From Aminobacter sp. AP02 (GTDB lineage: Bacteria > Pseudomonadota > Alphaproteobacteria > Rhizobiales > Rhizobiaceae): a DNA stretch of 64,000 bases. Position 1 is the stretch's first letter, and every line of letters starts with the position of its first letter. The notes beneath the pieces are model-generated. The model was given only the letters and a program-made list of their open reading frames with translations, ran no database searches and was not told where the DNA came from. The position numbers and the translations under genes are program-made. Location of the stretch: the NCBI RefSeq assembly GCF_003148805.1, contig NZ_QGGX01000004.1, positions 248,001-312,000 of the forward strand. The letters run 5' to 3'. Positions 62,310-64,000 of the stretch are shown here, piece after piece.

Positions 62310-63788
62310 TCATACCACTAGTTGCCTGACGCGCGCTGCGGTCCGCGTCACTCCCTCATCGATGTTGTTGCGCGGGATTGATGAGTAACCCATGCGGAAG
62401 AAACGGCATTGCCCGGTGGCTTCGGGGAAGAAGGGGGAGCCGGATTCGATCAACACGCCATCTTGCTTGAGTTCCGACATCAGAAGATCTGCATCAAGAC
62501 TTTCCGGTCCTTCGATCCAGAACGATGTGCCTCCAAAGCTTGACGATCCGGCGATGGTGAAGCCCTCGCGGCGCAACGCTTCCGCCATGACGATGTGGCG
62601 ACGGTGATATTCTCCGCGCATGCGGTGCAGGACCGCGTCGTGGTGTCCTAGAGCCAGGAAGTAGGCTGCCGTACGCTGCAGGTGGCCGGGCGGATGGCGC
62701 AGCATCAGCGCCCGCAGCGCCCGCGCCTCGCGGATAACGGGCGCCGGAGCGACCAGATAGCCGAGCCTCAGCCCGGGAAACAGCGACTTGGAGAAGCTGC
62801 CGATGTAAAACACCCGACCGCTGCGGTCGAACGCCTTGAGGGCCGGTGACGGCGGCGCCAGAAAGCTCATCTCGAACTCGTAGTCGTCTTCGATGATGAC
62901 AAAATCCTGTTCGGCGGCAGCCGTGAGCAGGCGCGTTCGGCGCTCGATAGGCATCGTCGCCCCGGTCGGGGAATGGTGACTGGGCGTGACGAACACCGCA
63001 TCGACGCCGGCAGGTATCGTCTCCGGTGGCAAACCTTCCTTGTCGACGTCGATCGCGCTGACCCTTGCCCCGCTCAGGCGCAGCGAGGCGCTCATGTCGG
63101 GATGACAGGGGTTTTCGCAGACGGCATGCGCGCCCTGGCGCAGCAGAAGCTGAGTGACGATCCAGAGCGCGTTCTGCGCTCCCACTGTCACCAGGATCTC
63201 GTCTGGACTGGCACGGATGCCTCGGCTTGGCAGGGTGCGCGAGCAGATGTAGCTGACTAGCTGGACATCGTCGGCGGCGGCGAAATCGCCGGCCATCTGC
63301 TCGAAGTCCTCGCGCGCCAGGGCCCGCCGGGCGCAATCGCGCCAGGCGCCAAGATCAAACAGCGAAGGGTCCATCTGGCCGTAGAGAAACGGATAGGGAT
63401 AGCGCCGCCAGTCCAGCGGCTTACGCATCTGCTTAGCGACGATGAAGCTCGCGCGCAGCTTTGACGACCAGTCGATCTCGTCGCTTCCGGCCTCGTCGGC
63501 ACTTGGCTCGAGCCCGCTCGTCGGCGGGTTGCCTGCGACCCGATAGGAGCTGCGGCTGGCGGTCTCGACATAGCCTTGCGATGCTAGCTCCTGATAGGCC
63601 AGCGTGACGGTAATGCGTGAAATGTTGAGGTACTGAGCCAGCTTGCGCGTCGAGGGCAGCTGCGCGCCCGGATGAAGCCGGCCCGACAAGACAGCGGAGA
63701 CCACCGTCTCGCGAATTTGCGCCTGCAGACCGATGCGGCTCGCCCTGTCGAGAAAGAAGATCGTTTCCGAAACCGTCGCCAGCGCCAT
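62310..63788 (-). CDS. MocR/PdxR-type transcriptional regulator
   Basis: 492 residues. The GntR helix-turn-helix (about 18-85: LQAQIRETVVSAVLSGRLHPGAQLPSTRKLAQYLNISRITVTLAYQELASQGYV) precedes an aminotransferase-like domain with VTVGAQNALWIV, NPCHPDMSASL, VTPSHHSPTG, IIEDDYEFEM and the PLP lysine in IGSFSKSLFPGLRLGYLV. ATG 63788 has GGAGGAG upstream; the ATG at 63821 is disfavoured. It is divergent from a transporter-like gene, and direct repeats typical of this family lie between them. Confidence 0.9.
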   Translation of the reverse strand: MALATVSETIFFLDRASRIGLQAQIRETVVSAVLSGRLHPGAQLPSTRKLAQYLNISRITVTLAYQELASQGYVETASRSSYRVAGNPPTSGLEPSADEAGSDEIDWSSKLRASFIVAKQMRKPLDWRRYPYPFLYGQMDPSLFDLGAWRDCARRALAREDFEQMAGDFAAADDVQLVSYICSRTLPSRGIRASPDEILVTVGAQNALWIVTQLLLRQGAHAVCENPCHPDMSASLRLSGARVSAIDVDKEGLPPETIPAGVDAVFVTPSHHSPTGATMPIERRTRLLTAAAEQDFVIIEDDYEFEMSFLAPPSPALKAFDRSGRVFYIGSFSKSLFPGLRLGYLVAPAPVIREARALRALMLRHPPGHLQRTAAYFLALGHHDAVLHRMRGEYHRRHIVMAEALRREGFTIAGSSSFGGTSFWIEGPESLDADLLMSELKQDGVLIESGSPFFPEATGQCRFFRMGYSSIPRNNIDEGVTRTAARVRQLVV

Positions 63789-63811
63789 GCTCCTCCGCAC
63801 CACACTCCAAA

Positions 63812-63843
63812 CTGGAATCATTCAACTTCCAATCTGGATATAA
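63812..63843. promoter_or_regulatory. CTGGA direct repeats, likely MocR operator
   Basis: CTGGAATCA (63812-63820) and CTGGATATAA (63834-63843) are direct repeats whose starts are 22 bases apart, two helical turns. This resembles the CTGGAC-TAA direct repeats bound by TauR-like MocR regulators, and it lies in the gap between the regulator and the divergent gene. Confidence 0.55.
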
Positions 63844-63948
63844 GGCAATTGGCGTGTCTAATTTAACCCTGTTAGTCAGAACCAAGACCGGCACTAAAGC
63901 CGGCAAGTTCCCGGGAAAACCGGTGGCTAACAAAACAAGAGGGTAACG

Positions 63949-64000
63949 ATGATACACTTTAAGCATTTCAAGTATTTGGCTGGTGCCGCAACAGTTGCTG
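63949..64000 (+). CDS. Start of a secreted protein, probably a transporter binding protein (partial)
   Basis: Only 17 codons are in the window: MIHFKHFKYLAGAATVA. The basic start and following hydrophobic run look like the beginning of a signal peptide, and GAGGGTAAC precedes the ATG. Divergent from a MocR regulator, it is probably the first gene of the operon that regulator controls, often an amino acid, taurine or polyamine transporter. The family cannot be told from this much. Confidence 0.45.
   Translation, partial: MIHFKHFKYLAGAATVA

Overview
The window looks like a chromosomal or large-plasmid segment of a high-GC alphaproteobacterium, most likely Rhizobiales (Phyllobacteriaceae/Mesorhizobium-like). 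This rests on the rhizobial-type porin, the urtABCDE set with a long-form UrtB, a TGA-N9-TCA iron-box palindrome, an alphaproteobacterial 5-aminolevulinate synthase and many ATGA/TGATG gene overlaps. It is almost wholly catabolic, transport and respiratory accessory content. No rRNA, tRNA, CRISPR array or phage was seen.

Layout. 1-3.3 kb: the end of a benzoate/catechol cluster (catechol 1,2-dioxygenase end, benD, an aromatic-acid MFS importer, a decayed enol-lactonase). 3.3-10 kb: a MocR-type regulator, hemA, a DUF934 protein, a DHA2 efflux pump, and a convergent dgoA-dapA-like pair. 10.2-16.2 kb: a cbb3 oxidase operon, ccoNOQPGH-(ccoI remnant)-ccoS plus an unknown membrane protein. 16.4-23 kb, minus strand: exbB-exbD-tonB-fecI-fecR-TonB-dependent receptor, an iron or heme uptake operon behind a 25-bp iron-box-like palindrome. 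23.4-27.2 kb: a YbaN-family protein, a GntR regulator and a porin. 27.6-33.5 kb: the urea ABC transporter urtABCDE behind a near-consensus sigma-54 promoter.

34-61.6 kb is a large pectin/uronate catabolic region. A minus-strand operon runs GH105 hydrolase, kduI, an 839-residue unclassified carbohydrate-active protein, then an oligosaccharide ABC transporter, with a divergent LacI regulator. A two-component flavin monooxygenase pair (LLM plus flavin reductase) and a GntR regulator interrupt it. Then come a Gfo/Idh gene on the plus strand; Gfo/Idh, uxuA and uxuB on the minus strand; and divergently uxaC, a TRAP transporter, a GntR regulator, a second kduI, kduD, kdgF and uxaA. Together these import unsaturated oligouronides and free hexuronates and convert galacturonate, glucuronate and the 4-deoxy-5-keto-uronate to 2-keto-3-deoxygluconate (KDG). 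KDG kinase and a dedicated tagaturonate reductase are not in the window. 61.6-64 kb: an apparent IS30-like transposase remnant and a second MocR regulator divergent from a truncated periplasmic-binding-protein-like gene.

The window also carries marks of gene decay: ccoI reduced to its two ends, pcaD/catD broken by frameshifts, dgoA apparently missing its first beta strand, and a possible heme-oxygenase fragment. The best candidate for new biology is the 839-residue protein between kduI and the oligosaccharide ABC transporter.
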